Below are positions 9,385 to 17,285 of a DNA stretch of 32,723 nucleotides, in pieces. The stretch covers positions 1 to 32,723 of the forward strand of contig JANXWZ010000242.1 of the NCBI GenBank assembly GCA_025350865.1, written 5' to 3'. The notes beneath the pieces are model-generated. The model made no database searches and was not told the origin of the DNA. It saw nothing but the letters and a program-made list of their open reading frames with translations. The position numbers and the translations under genes are program-made. This DNA is from Rhodanobacteraceae bacterium. GTDB taxonomy: Bacteria; Acidobacteriota; Terriglobia; Terriglobales; Acidobacteriaceae. Each line of letters begins with the position of its first letter. Within the stretch, counting starts at the first letter, position 1.

Positions 9385-11403
9385 GTGATCGTCAAAGCAT
9401 CGAAAGCTATCGCCCCCCTCGTGTTCTTCGCCGCCCTGACCGCACCAACCGGATGGGCGCAGCAATGGACCGCGCCTACGCCTGAGGAGTTGGCAATAAC
9501 CTCGATTCCCGAGGTCCCCGGAGCTTCTGCCCTCTACCTCTACAAGGAAGAGACGGCAGACGATGGGCTGCACTCGCAGAACTTCTACTACCGGATCAAG
9601 GTATTGACCGAAGGCGGCAAGGAGTATGCCAACGTCGAGCTGCCGTTCTATGCCGGGGAGTCGGGGATCAAGCTCGACAGTATTGAGGGGCGGACAATTC
9701 ATTCCGACGGCACGATTATCCCCTTCAAGGGAAAGCCCTATGAGAAGACGGTTGAGAAGACGAAGGACTACAAGATCAAGGTGAAGGTGTTCAGTCTGCC
9801 CAGTGTCGAAGTTGGGAGCATCATCGAATACCGCTATGTGCTGCGGCTGGATGACAATTGGTTCTCGCATCCGGACTGGATGATTCAAAGCGATTTGTTT
9901 ACGCGCAAGGCGCACTACATGTGGCGTCCGACGGATCGGCAGTTGAGCATGGAAGATGGCAAGCAGCTCTCATCGACGGTAGCGTGGACGCCACTTTTGC
10001 CAACGGGGGCGGAGATCAAGCAGACCAAGGTGCAGATTGGCCACGGTCGCGACGCCGGGAGTGTGCAGCTTGACCTGGACGTGCATGACATTGCGCCGTT
10101 GCCGAAGGAGCAGTTTATGCCTCCGATGCGCAGCGTGAGCTATAAAGTGCTGTTCTACTACACGGCGTACCGCACCACGCAGGAGTACTGGGCTGCGAAG
10201 GGCAAACAATGGGCCAAGGCGGGCGACAAGTTTGCGGGTCTGGGGTCGGCAACGAAAGAAGCGGTGGCAACGATGACTGCGGGTGCGACGACGCAGGACC
10301 AGAAGCTGCGCAAGATCTATGCGGCGGTGATGGAGATTGAGAATACTGACTTCACGCGGGCGCGGTCGACTGCCGAAGAGAAGGCCGACGGGCTGAAAGA
10401 CATCAAGACGGCCGATGACGTGTGGACTCGCAAGCGGGGCAGCGGCGACCAGATTACGGTTCTGTTTATCGGGATGGCGCGGGCAGCCGGCATGAAGGCC
10501 TATCGGATGGGTGTGGCGAATCGCTCGGATCACTTTTTCCTTCCCGGGTATCTCAGCCTGAACCAGCTGGACGATGACATCGCAATCGTCAATGTGGATG
10601 GCAAGGAGACGTTCTTCGATCCGGGGCAGCGTTACTGTACCTATGGCCGGTTGTCGTGGAAACACTCGAATACGAGCGGTCTGCGCGAGATCGACGGCGG
10701 AACGAAGCTGGCTGATACGGAAGGGCAGAGCTACAAGGATACGCGGGTGAGCCGGGTCGCCGACCTGAAGCTCGATGACCAGGGAGTCGCGACCGGAACG
10801 GTCAAGATGACCTACTCCGGCGACTCTGCGCTGGCATGGCGGCAGGAGGCGCTACGTGGAGACAACACGGGGTTCAAGGAAGACCTGCGCGTGGCAATGG
10901 AGAAGATGTTGCCGAGCGGGATGGATATTTCCGTGACCACCATCGAGAACCCGACCGCGTTTGAAGCTCCGCTTACCGTGACCTACGCGGTCAAGGGCCC
11001 GGTTGGATCTCCAACGGGCAAACGACTGCTGATTGCGGCTGACTTGTTTGAGGTGAACTCAAAGCCGAAATTTCCGGAGAAGAAGCGCGAGCTTCCGGTG
11101 GACATGCATTACCCAAGCATGACGCAGGATGCGGTGCGGTTTATTCTGCCCGCGTCGATGGTGGTGGAGTCGGCTCCTGCGGCGGGGGCTGCGGAACTGA
11201 AGGGAATGGCGGTGTTCGACACGAAAGTTGCCAATTCTCCGACTTCGATCACCGTGTACCGCAATTTGACCGTGGGCAGGGCGCTCTTTGCCAGCGACTC
11301 TTATCCGGATCTGCGTTCGTTCTACGAGAAGATCGAAGCCAAGGATCAGGAGACGTTGGTGCTGACGCGGGCGGCGGCGGCAGCGGCGGCCGGCGGGAAC
11401 TGA
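9385..11403 (+). CDS. Exported DUF3857 protein with degenerate transglutaminase-like domain
   Basis: 672 residues with the same architecture as the preceding gene: a signal peptide (cleavage near GWAQQ, about 25), a DUF3857 domain (about 60-250, with VEVGSIIEYRYVLR typical of the family) and a transglutaminase-like fold (about 300-425). The key residues have changed. The position of the nucleophilic Cys reads RGSGDQITVLFIGMARAAG, with Gly354 at the Cys site, and the His position reads LDDDIAIV (Asp398). Only the Asp of FFDPG (412) remains. The fold is therefore probably non-catalytic. GTG 9385 is preceded by AGAAGGA at a suitable distance and lies 26 bp after the upstream stop. It may act as a partner or binding subunit of the active neighbour (inference). 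Confidence 0.82.
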   Translation: MIVKASKAIAPLVFFAALTAPTGWAQQWTAPTPEELAITSIPEVPGASALYLYKEETADDGLHSQNFYYRIKVLTEGGKEYANVELPFYAGESGIKLDSIEGRTIHSDGTIIPFKGKPYEKTVEKTKDYKIKVKVFSLPSVEVGSIIEYRYVLRLDDNWFSHPDWMIQSDLFTRKAHYMWRPTDRQLSMEDGKQLSSTVAWTPLLPTGAEIKQTKVQIGHGRDAGSVQLDLDVHDIAPLPKEQFMPPMRSVSYKVLFYYTAYRTTQEYWAAKGKQWAKAGDKFAGLGSATKEAVATMTAGATTQDQKLRKIYAAVMEIENTDFTRARSTAEEKADGLKDIKTADDVWTRKRGSGDQITVLFIGMARAAGMKAYRMGVANRSDHFFLPGYLSLNQLDDDIAIVNVDGKETFFDPGQRYCTYGRLSWKHSNTSGLREIDGGTKLADTEGQSYKDTRVSRVADLKLDDQGVATGTVKMTYSGDSALAWRQEALRGDNTGFKEDLRVAMEKMLPSGMDISVTTIENPTAFEAPLTVTYAVKGPVGSPTGKRLLIAADLFEVNSKPKFPEKKRELPVDMHYPSMTQDAVRFILPASMVVESAPAAGAAELKGMAVFDTKVANSPTSITVYRNLTVGRALFASDSYPDLRSFYEKIEAKDQETLVLTRAAAAAAAGGN

Positions 11404-11406
11404 CCG

Positions 11407-11450
11407 GGATGGTCAAGTAGACTGGAAGAGGGCACAAAATCCGACCATCC
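11407..11450 (+). promoter_or_regulatory. Inverted repeat in the argS leader
   Basis: GGATGGTC (11407-11414) and GACCATCC (11443-11450) are perfect 8-bp inverted arms separated by 28 nt, between the DUF3857 stop and the argS start. No T-run follows, so it is not a typical terminator. It could be a leader structure of argS or chance. Confidence 0.3.
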
Positions 11451-11467
11451 TACGGTGTTTGAACACG

Positions 11468-13489
11468 ATGTATCGCACAATTCAGCAGACGCTTCTTGCA
11501 CGCATCCAGGCCATCCTGCTTGCGCGGTACGACATTACGCTTGGCAACCTTGCGGTGGAACAGCCACCTTCAATCGCGATGGGCGAGTTTGCGCTGCCGA
11601 TTGCTTTTGAACTGGCGAAGCGGTTACGGAAGGCGCCGCGGGCGATCGCGGCGGAACTGCAACAGGCGCTGGTGGAGGACCTGCCGAACCTGCCCGGAGT
11701 GGCGTCGATTGAGATCGCGGGGGCGGGGTATTTGAATATCCGCCTGGATCGCGCGGCGACCGTGCTGCGTATTGCGAAGGACGAGCATGCGGACATTGGC
11801 GGGCCGGGGTTTCGGCTGATCGAGCACACGAGCATCAATCCGAACAAGGCGGCGCACATCGGACATTTGCGCAACGCGATTTTGGGCGATACGTTTGCCC
11901 GGCTGTTGCGCCGGGATAGCTATAAGTCGGGATATGAGATCGGCGTCCAGAATTACATCGACAATACCGGGGTTCAGGTTGCGGATGTAGTCGTCGGATT
12001 TACGGAGTTACTCCATCTATCGCTCAACGGAGTAAGTGAGTTACTTACGGAGTTGATGGAGACAAACCAGCTGGTGGATTATTTCTGCTGGGATTTATAT
12101 GCGCGCGTTTCGCAGTGGTACACCGAGCCGGGGACGTCTGCGGAGGAACTGGCACGGCGAAAGAAGCTTCGACTGGACACCCTTCACGCGCTCGAGACGG
12201 GTGGCAACGATACGGCTGCGATTGCGGAGCTGATTTCGACTTCGGTGCTGAGACGGCATCTGGAGACGATGCAGCGGTTGGGCATTGAGTATGACTTTCT
12301 GCCGCGTGAATCGGAGATTCTGTCGCTGCACTTCTGGGATGCGGCTCGCAAGCTGATGATCGAGAAGGGTGTGCTGTACCAGGAGACCGAGGGCAAGAAC
12401 AAGGGCTGCTGGGTGATGAAGCGGGCCAACACCGAAGGCGTGACTGACGAAGGTCCGGACGAAGAGGCGAAGGTGATCGTTCGGTCGAACGGGACGGTGA
12501 CCTATGTTGGGAAGGATATTGCTTACCATCTTTGGAAGTTTGGGTTGTTGGAAAAAGACTTTTATTACGAGAAATTCCATGAGTATTCCAGCCATACTTG
12601 TTGGATTTCTACGGGGTCAGCTTCGGACAATGATTTAACTCATCCGGTCTTCGCCAAGGCGGATGCGATTTACAACGTGATTGATTCATCGCAGTCGGAC
12701 CCGCAGAACAACGTCATCGCCGCTTTGCGCGGGATGGGGTTCACCTCGGCGGCTGATCGGTATACCCATTTTTCCTACGAGAAGGTGGCGTTGACGCCGC
12801 GGTGCGCTGTGGAGCTTGGTTACACAATCTCGGATGAGGACAAGGCGCGGCCGTTTATTGAGGTTTCCGGGCGCAAGGGGCTGGGGGTCAAGGCAGACGA
12901 TTTGCTGGACCGGCTGATTGCTGCGGCGCAGACTCAGGTTGACGCGCGGAATCCCGAGCTGAGCGATGCCGAACGGCTACTGATTGCGCAGCAGGTTGCG
13001 GTGGGGGCGTTGCGCTACTTTATGCTTCGGTTCAATCGGAACACGATCATTGCGTTCGACTTCAAGGATGCGTTGTCGTTTGAAGGCGAGACCGGGCCAT
13101 ATGTGCAGTACGCGATCGTGCGGGCGGCGAATATCTTCCGCAAGTCGGGGACGACGGAGGCGGAGGCTTTGGCGCAGATTCCGACCGGAGATGCGCTGGA
13201 AGGCTTGCTTGCGACCGAGGATGGGACAAGCCTGTGGGAGACGTGGATTGCGGCTTCACGGCTGACGTTGCTGATTGAGCAGACGATCAGCTCGGCAGAG
13301 CCTGCGTTGCTGACCAAGTACGCGTTTCAGTTGGCGCAGCAGTTCAACAACTTCTACCACCGGCACCACATCTTAAACGAGACGGATGCGACGAAGAAGG
13401 CGCTACTGCTGGCCACCGCGGCGGTGGCTCGGCGCGAGATGGTACGGGCGCTGGGGTTGCTGGGGATTGAGGCTCCGAGCGTGATGTAA
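11468..13489 (+). CDS. argS: Arginyl-tRNA synthetase
   Basis: A 673-residue class I aminoacyl-tRNA synthetase that charges tRNA-Arg with arginine in the cytosol. Visible in order: an N-terminal Arg-specific add-on domain (about 1-105, ending GAGYLNIRL), the nucleotide-binding signature INPNKAAHIGHLRNAILGD with HIGH at 130-133, VQNYIDNTGVQVADVVVGF, YDFLPRESEIL, a VTYVGKDIAYHLWKFGLL segment, and SGRKGLGVKADDLLDRLI in the place where other ArgRS enzymes carry KMSKS/RKG. A C-terminal DALR anticodon-binding helix bundle (FNNFYHRHHIL) closes the protein. I chose ATG 11468; an in-frame TTG lies 9 bp upstream. An unusual 45-bp in-frame repeat and palindrome lies at 12000-12061. A toxin-antitoxin operon starts within 40 bp of the stop. 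Confidence 0.95.
   Translation: MYRTIQQTLLARIQAILLARYDITLGNLAVEQPPSIAMGEFALPIAFELAKRLRKAPRAIAAELQQALVEDLPNLPGVASIEIAGAGYLNIRLDRAATVLRIAKDEHADIGGPGFRLIEHTSINPNKAAHIGHLRNAILGDTFARLLRRDSYKSGYEIGVQNYIDNTGVQVADVVVGFTELLHLSLNGVSELLTELMETNQLVDYFCWDLYARVSQWYTEPGTSAEELARRKKLRLDTLHALETGGNDTAAIAELISTSVLRRHLETMQRLGIEYDFLPRESEILSLHFWDAARKLMIEKGVLYQETEGKNKGCWVMKRANTEGVTDEGPDEEAKVIVRSNGTVTYVGKDIAYHLWKFGLLEKDFYYEKFHEYSSHTCWISTGSASDNDLTHPVFAKADAIYNVIDSSQSDPQNNVIAALRGMGFTSAADRYTHFSYEKVALTPRCAVELGYTISDEDKARPFIEVSGRKGLGVKADDLLDRLIAAAQTQVDARNPELSDAERLLIAQQVAVGALRYFMLRFNRNTIIAFDFKDALSFEGETGPYVQYAIVRAANIFRKSGTTEAEALAQIPTGDALEGLLATEDGTSLWETWIAASRLTLLIEQTISSAEPALLTKYAFQLAQQFNNFYHRHHILNETDATKKALLLATAAVARREMVRALGLLGIEAPSVM
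12000..12061 (+). repeat. Nested palindrome with flanking direct repeats inside argS
   Basis: TTACGGAGTT occurs at 12000-12009 and again at 12045-12054, exactly 45 bp (15 codons) apart. Between and around these copies, CTCCATC (12011-12017) pairs with GATGGAG (12055-12061), and GTAAGT (12032-12037) pairs with ACTTAC (12043-12048) around a 5-nt loop. The translated segment repeats TEL (TELLHLSLNGVSELLTELM) right after VVVGF. The base composition is visibly more AT-rich than the flanking argS. It resembles a small palindromic element or duplication inserted in frame. Confidence 0.6.
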
Positions 13490-13510
13490 ACGCAAGATGC
13501 CGACCGATAT

Positions 13511-13529
13511 GTGGCATAATGTAGATATG
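13511..13529 (+). promoter_or_regulatory. Possible -10 element giving a leaderless antitoxin start
   Basis: CATAAT (13515-13520), preceded by TGTGG, lies 6 nt before ATG 13527, so transcription would begin at or next to the start codon. No convincing -35 is seen and no Shine-Dalgarno precedes the ATG. Weak evidence. Confidence 0.25.
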
Positions 13530-13940
13530 GCGACTCTTGCGGAATCCCCACAGCACCAATCGGCCTTCACCTCGCTGCATCTCGATTTTAGTGCCGTAGA
13601 GTCCGGCATAGAGATTGACACGTTGACTGAGTTCCTGACCTCATCTGGGCTGGAACTCAAGGACGTGTACGACATTGTGATTCCGGCTCGGACGCTCACC
13701 CACCGCCGTGCGCGTAAGGAAGCGCTATCGCGCGACGAATCCGACAAGTTTGCTCGTGTGGTCCGCACTTACGACCATGTACGTCGTATTTTTGGCACTC
13801 AAGAAAAGTCGCTGAGATTCCTGCGTTTGCCGAAGGAGAGTTTGCAAGGCCGGTCGCCTTTGCAGATGCTGGCGACCGACTTTGGGGGACGTCTGGTAGA
13901 AGACCTGCTTTGGCAGATAGCCGACGGCGTCTTCGCCTAG
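13527..13940 (+). CDS. Xre/DUF2384 (MbcA/ParS-like) antitoxin
   Basis: 137 residues from ATG 13527 (147 if ATG 13497 is used). The N-terminal half shows a helix-turn-helix-like pattern: LTEFLTSSGLELKDVYDIVI, then ARTLTHRRARKEALSRDESDKFARVVRTYDHVRRIFG, where the 'rTl.RR....L...es.r..r' run is typical of Xre antitoxins paired with RES toxins. The C-terminus (LQGRSPLQMLATDFGGRLVEDLLWQIADG) is the DUF2384 toxin-binding domain. In this family the antitoxin binds the RES toxin, occludes its active site and represses its own operon. The RES gene starts 6 bp downstream. The gene lies just after argS, so read-through from argS is possible. Confidence 0.88.
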   Translation: MATLAESPQHQSAFTSLHLDFSAVESGIEIDTLTEFLTSSGLELKDVYDIVIPARTLTHRRARKEALSRDESDKFARVVRTYDHVRRIFGTQEKSLRFLRLPKESLQGRSPLQMLATDFGGRLVEDLLWQIADGVFA

Positions 13941-13946
13941 CCCGCC

Positions 13947-14447
13947 GTGAAAACTGCCGAATCAGGAATCAGTCCAGCCCCACCAGTTCTGCATTTGTGG
14001 CGGATCAGCAGTCATGTCTCGCTTGATGGAATAGGTGCGTTTCGGTTCGGTGGCCGCTGGAACTCGCCCGGATTGCATGTTGTCTATCTTGCGGAATCTC
14101 CCGCAAGCGCGATGCTTGAGACAATCGTGCATCTGTCGGTGGATAAGCTGGATCTGCCTGACTCCTACAAGCTGCTCAGAATTGGTGTCCCGCTGAGATT
14201 TCCGGTCGCGACATTGGATGTCCCGAATGGCGCAAGTTGGACAAAGGATGCTGCGATCACGCGGCAAATTGGCAATGAGTGGTTGGAACAAAACGGGGCA
14301 GCACTGGCTCGTGTGCCCTCGGTTATCGTGCCGTACACCTGGAACTACCTGCTCAATCCCAGGCACTCCGATTCCGTACGGTGTGAAGTGACACAAGTAT
14401 CAGAGCATCTGCACGACCCACGACTGCTTCGCATCCGGGATCTGTAG
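13947..14447 (+). CDS. RES-domain toxin (NAD+-degrading family)
   Basis: 166 residues from GTG 13947. The RES fold is recognisable from LWRIS (Arg19), FGGRWNSPG (Arg37), VVYLAESPASAMLE (Tyr47, Glu58) and the C-terminal VPSVIVPYTWNYLLNPRH (Ser125, Asn133, His140). Characterised Xre-RES toxins such as MbcT and Res deplete NAD+ or ADP-ribosylate a target, stopping growth when freed from antitoxin. All conserved polar residues I can place are present, so the toxin is probably functional. It is translationally close to the upstream antitoxin (6-bp gap). The only gene after it in the same direction is M28 at 17286, so the operon is just the two genes. A decayed amine-oxidase gene abuts its 3' end on the other strand. 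Confidence 0.9.
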   Translation: MKTAESGISPAPPVLHLWRISSHVSLDGIGAFRFGGRWNSPGLHVVYLAESPASAMLETIVHLSVDKLDLPDSYKLLRIGVPLRFPVATLDVPNGASWTKDAAITRQIGNEWLEQNGAALARVPSVIVPYTWNYLLNPRHSDSVRCEVTQVSEHLHDPRLLRIRDL

Positions 14448-14449
14448 CT

Positions 14450-14848
14450 CTACGCCTTCACCTTCGCTGCGATTCGTTCGATGTCGCGGTGGGCGGATAC
14501 CAATGCGCCCTCCTGCCAGCCGAATAGGTGCGAGACGTAGTCTCCAGCAAAGTAGGTGTGGCCTTCGCGGTTGTCGAGTTGGGCGTAGGCTGGGGCGGAG
14601 GTGCCAAGGTGGTTGTTGGCGAAGCAGCCGAGTGAATAGGGAATCTTGCTCCAATTGATGTAGATGGGCTTCGTGAGGAGCGAAGATTTGCCGGGGTGGA
14701 AGGTTTCTACGGCTGATTTTGAGGCTTCGAGCTTGGCGGCCGTGGTGGGTAACGCACCGAAGGCAGTGGGTTTGCCTGAGACGTCGTCGCGCTCGGAGTT
14801 GAGGAGTTCCTACAGCTTGAGCGGCAGGCGCAGGTCGGCGGTCGAGAG
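14450..14848 (-). pseudogene. Flavin monoamine oxidase family gene, C-terminal remnant
   Basis: Reading the minus strand towards the stop at 14450-14452 gives a 119-residue open stretch. It contains INWSKIPYSLGCFANNH, REGHTYFAGDYVSHLFGWQEGAL and a final VSAHRDIERIAAKV. FAGD...WQEGA is the FAD-binding C-terminal signature of flavin-containing amine oxidases. Upstream, the frame is interrupted by an in-frame TAG (complement of CTA 14810-14812), where a Gln codon would fit (LPLKL-stop-ELLNSERDD). All N-terminal sequence, including the GxGxxG dinucleotide-binding motif, is missing. The similarity ends close to a palindromic repeat (14866-14922). I read it as a dead fragment. Confidence 0.7.
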
Positions 14849-14865
14849 TGCGGGACGGAGTTGTC

Positions 14866-14922
14866 GGGTCCTCCGACTGCGTCACGCGCAAAGTGTGCGC
14901 CGAACTTCGCTCAGGATGACAG
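14866..14922. repeat. REP-like palindromic intergenic element
   Basis: The stretch begins GGGTCCTCCGACTGCGTC and ends CTTCGCTCAGGATGACAG. Its outer halves are imperfectly complementary (GTCCTCCGA... / ...CTCAGGATGAC), around a middle with GCGCAAAGTGTGCGC-type symmetry. It shares the GGATGACA end with the elements at 18549, 24966, 27750 and 32497. It sits between the amine-oxidase remnant and pepA. Confidence 0.45.
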
Positions 14923-14935
14923 ACTATCTGCTACA

Positions 14936-16477
14936 CTACGCGCCGTAGCTGCGCACCCACTCTACGATGGAGCGGACTGCGATTCCCGTGGGGCCTTTGG
15001 GGAGCCAGGGTTTGACCTCTTCGTTCCAGGCGCAGCCGGCGATGTCGAGGTGGATCCATGGCGTGTCGCCGGCGAATTCCTTGAGGAACATGGCGGCGGT
15101 AACGGCTCCAGCGGCGCGTCCGCCGGTGTTCATGATGTCGCCGATCTGGCTCTTGATCTGGTCGCGGTAGTCGTCGGTGCAGGGCAGGCGCCAGAAGCTT
15201 TCGCCGGATTTGGGGATGCCGGACATGAACTTTTCCCAGGTCTCCTCGTCATTCGAGAAGAGGCCGACGTTGTTGTAGCCAAGGGCGACGACGCAGGCTC
15301 CGGTCAGTGTGGCGGCGTCGACCAGGTGGGTGCAGCCGAGGGTTTTGGCGTAGTGGAGGCCGTCGGCGAGGACGAGGCGGCCTTCGGCGTCGGTGTTGAT
15401 GATTTCGATGGTCTTGCCGCTCATGGCGGTGACGACGTCGCCGGGCTTGAAGGCCTTGCCGTCGGGCATGTTCTCGGCGGAGCAGACTACGCCGATGACC
15501 TTGACCTTTGGTTTCAGCGCGGCGATGGCCTGCATGGCGCCGATCATTGCTGCTGAGCCAGCCATGTCGTACTTCATCTTTTCCATGTTGTCGGCTGGCT
15601 TGATGGAGATGCCGCCGGTGTCGAAGGTGATGCCCTTGCCGACCAGGCCCATGACTGGAGCGTCAGGAGCAACGCCGCCTTCGGGGATGTAGGTCATGAC
15701 GATGAGCGCGGGTGGTTCGGCTGAACCCTGGGCTACGGCGGCGAAGGCTCCCATTTTGAGCTCGGTGAGCTTGGCGGTGGAGAAGACTTCGCAGGTGAGA
15801 CCCGCGGCGTCGCACATGGCTTTGGCGCGCTTGCCCATCTCGGTGGGGGTGAGGATGTTGCCGGGTTCGTTGACCAGGGTGCGTGCGAAGTTCTGGGCCG
15901 CGGCGAGGATGAGGCCTTCGTGGAAGCCTTGCAGGACTTCGGCGTTGGTGAGGGCTTCGCCGTCTTTGGCAACGACAGTGAGCGAGCGGACGGAGAGGTC
16001 TTTGCGATCGCTGCGGTAGGTGTCCCACTCGGGCTCGGCGAGCTCGGCGCCTTCGATGAGGGCGCGGGAGGTCATAACGCAGGGGAGATTTTCGAGGTGC
16101 TCGTCGGAAAGGGCGTGGTCCTCCGGAAAGGCGATGGCGATGTCGCGGATGGCGCGGGGCTTGGCGGCGCGGACGGCGGCTCCGGCACCCTTGCGGACTT
16201 CATCGACGGACAGTGTCTTGGCTTTGCCGAGGCCGACGATCAGCAGGCGCTCCGCTTTGAGACCGCTGGGGGCGTGGAGCAGCAGGGTTTCGCACAAACC
16301 GGCTTTGAATTCGCCGGAACGGATGAACTTTTCGGCCGCGTTGGTGACGGCGTCGGAGGTGTTGAGGAGGACGGGGATGGGGTCGGCATCTTTGCCGGTG
16401 GCGATGTCTACGGCGAAGACGGCAAGCATGGGGGTGGCGAGCGCAGAGGCGTCTTGGAAGAGCACTTTGGTGTCCAT
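14936..16477 (-). CDS. pepA: Leucyl (cytosol) aminopeptidase, M17 family
   Basis: 513 residues. This is a hexameric di-metal aminopeptidase that removes N-terminal residues from peptides in the cytosol. The N-terminal M17 domain (1-165) is followed by the catalytic domain. VGKGITFDTGGISIKP carries Lys281, Asp286 and catalytic Lys293; MKYDMAGSAAM carries Asp304; and the diagnostic NTDAEGRL at 361-368 carries Asp363, Glu365 and catalytic Arg367. The length is normal for the family and all ligands are present. The start (ATG complement at 16475-16477) is supported by full N-domain homology (MDTKVLFQDASALATPMLAVF). It lies downstream of smpB on the same strand, separated by 141 bp that contain a large imperfect hairpin, so it is probably a separate transcript. 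Confidence 0.95.
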   Translation of the reverse strand: MDTKVLFQDASALATPMLAVFAVDIATGKDADPIPVLLNTSDAVTNAAEKFIRSGEFKAGLCETLLLHAPSGLKAERLLIVGLGKAKTLSVDEVRKGAGAAVRAAKPRAIRDIAIAFPEDHALSDEHLENLPCVMTSRALIEGAELAEPEWDTYRSDRKDLSVRSLTVVAKDGEALTNAEVLQGFHEGLILAAAQNFARTLVNEPGNILTPTEMGKRAKAMCDAAGLTCEVFSTAKLTELKMGAFAAVAQGSAEPPALIVMTYIPEGGVAPDAPVMGLVGKGITFDTGGISIKPADNMEKMKYDMAGSAAMIGAMQAIAALKPKVKVIGVVCSAENMPDGKAFKPGDVVTAMSGKTIEIINTDAEGRLVLADGLHYAKTLGCTHLVDAATLTGACVVALGYNNVGLFSNDEETWEKFMSGIPKSGESFWRLPCTDDYRDQIKSQIGDIMNTGGRAAGAVTAAMFLKEFAGDTPWIHLDIAGCAWNEEVKPWLPKGPTGIAVRSIVEWVRSYGA

Positions 16478-16516
16478 GAACCTATCCTAAACCGTTCCAG
16501 ACAAAGCAAGGCGTTA

Positions 16517-16600
16517 CGCGGATAGAAGGGATAAATCGTATAGGACGGATAAGAGCAAAATGAAAATATCCGTCTTTCCTTCTTGTCCGTCTTATCCGCG
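16517..16600. repeat. Long imperfect hairpin between smpB and pepA
   Basis: The outer arms CGCGGATA (16517-16524) and TATCCGCG (16593-16600) are complementary. AGAAGG (16524-16529) faces CCTTCT (16578-16583). The inner arms GACGGATA (16544-16551) and TATCCGTC (16567-16574) pair around an A-rich 15-nt loop. The 84-bp fold could terminate smpB transcription on the minus strand or be a miniature palindromic element; no clear T-run decides this. Confidence 0.5.
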
Positions 16601-16618
16601 TTCCGCTTCTTGGGTGGT

Positions 16619-17158
16619 CTACCGGCGCTGGCTCCGGACTATCGCGGACTTGGCTTCGTTGTCGGCTTCGCGTTTGCGTTCGGTGGCTCGCTTGTCGTAC
16701 TCAGCTTTGCCTTTGGCGAGGGCGATCTCGCACTTCACACGGCCGTTGCGGAAGTACAGGCGGACGGGGATGAGCGTGAAGCCTTTTTGTTTGGAGGCGG
16801 CCTGGAGCTTGTGGAGCTCGTGGCGGTGCAGCAGGAGCTTTCGGGTCCGGAGCGACTCGTGGTTCATGGCGTTGCCGTGGGAGAAGGGGCCGATGTGGGC
16901 GTTCAGCAGGAAGCATTCACCATCTTTGAGGAGGCCGTAGGCGTCTTTGAGGTTGGCCTTGCCTTCGCGTATGGATTTCACTTCGGTGCCGCGCAGGGCG
17001 ACTCCGCACTCGAACTTGTCGGTGAGGAAGTAGTTGAAGCTGGCGGAGCGATTGAACGCGGCGTCGCGCTTGCCCGCAGCGACGGGGTCGCGGTCTTTCT
17101 CCTTCACGGCCGGCTTGGGCTCGTGGGCGGGTGTCGTGATGGTCATTGCGCGAGGCAT
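16619..17158 (-). CDS. smpB: SsrA-binding protein SmpB
   Basis: The protein that binds tmRNA and delivers it to stalled ribosomes in trans-translation. The core shows NRSASFNYFLTDKFECGVAL, then RGTEVKSIREGKANLKDAYG, a RTRKLLLHRHELHKL segment, LIPVRLYFRNGRVKCEIALAKGK and the C-terminal YDKR with a basic tail (KRATERKREAD...). All are signature parts of the SmpB beta-barrel and decoding tail. The protein is about 179 residues from ATG 17158 (175 from ATG 17146), slightly longer than the usual ~155 because of a Pro/Lys-rich N-terminal extension of about 35 residues. The start codon choice is uncertain. The gene is divergent from the M28 peptidase; no tmRNA gene was seen nearby. Confidence 0.93.
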   Translation of the reverse strand: MPRAMTITTPAHEPKPAVKEKDRDPVAAGKRDAAFNRSASFNYFLTDKFECGVALRGTEVKSIREGKANLKDAYGLLKDGECFLLNAHIGPFSHGNAMNHESLRTRKLLLHRHELHKLQAASKQKGFTLIPVRLYFRNGRVKCEIALAKGKAEYDKRATERKREADNEAKSAIVRSQRR

Positions 17159-17285
17159 CGAATCTTCAATCTTACTATGCGGTGAGTTCCCGCCTTTCTC
17201 CGCGCCCTTTGCGTTATGTCTTTCGTGTCCCATGGCACAAGGCTGGTGGTAGGATCACCGCAAGACCCCTTCCAGGATAAAGCCT

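Noticed and set aside
14861..16525. Plus-strand open frames opposite pepA
   Set aside because: Gly/Val/Asp-rich mirror of pepA codons; pepA has every M17 catalytic residue on the minus strand.
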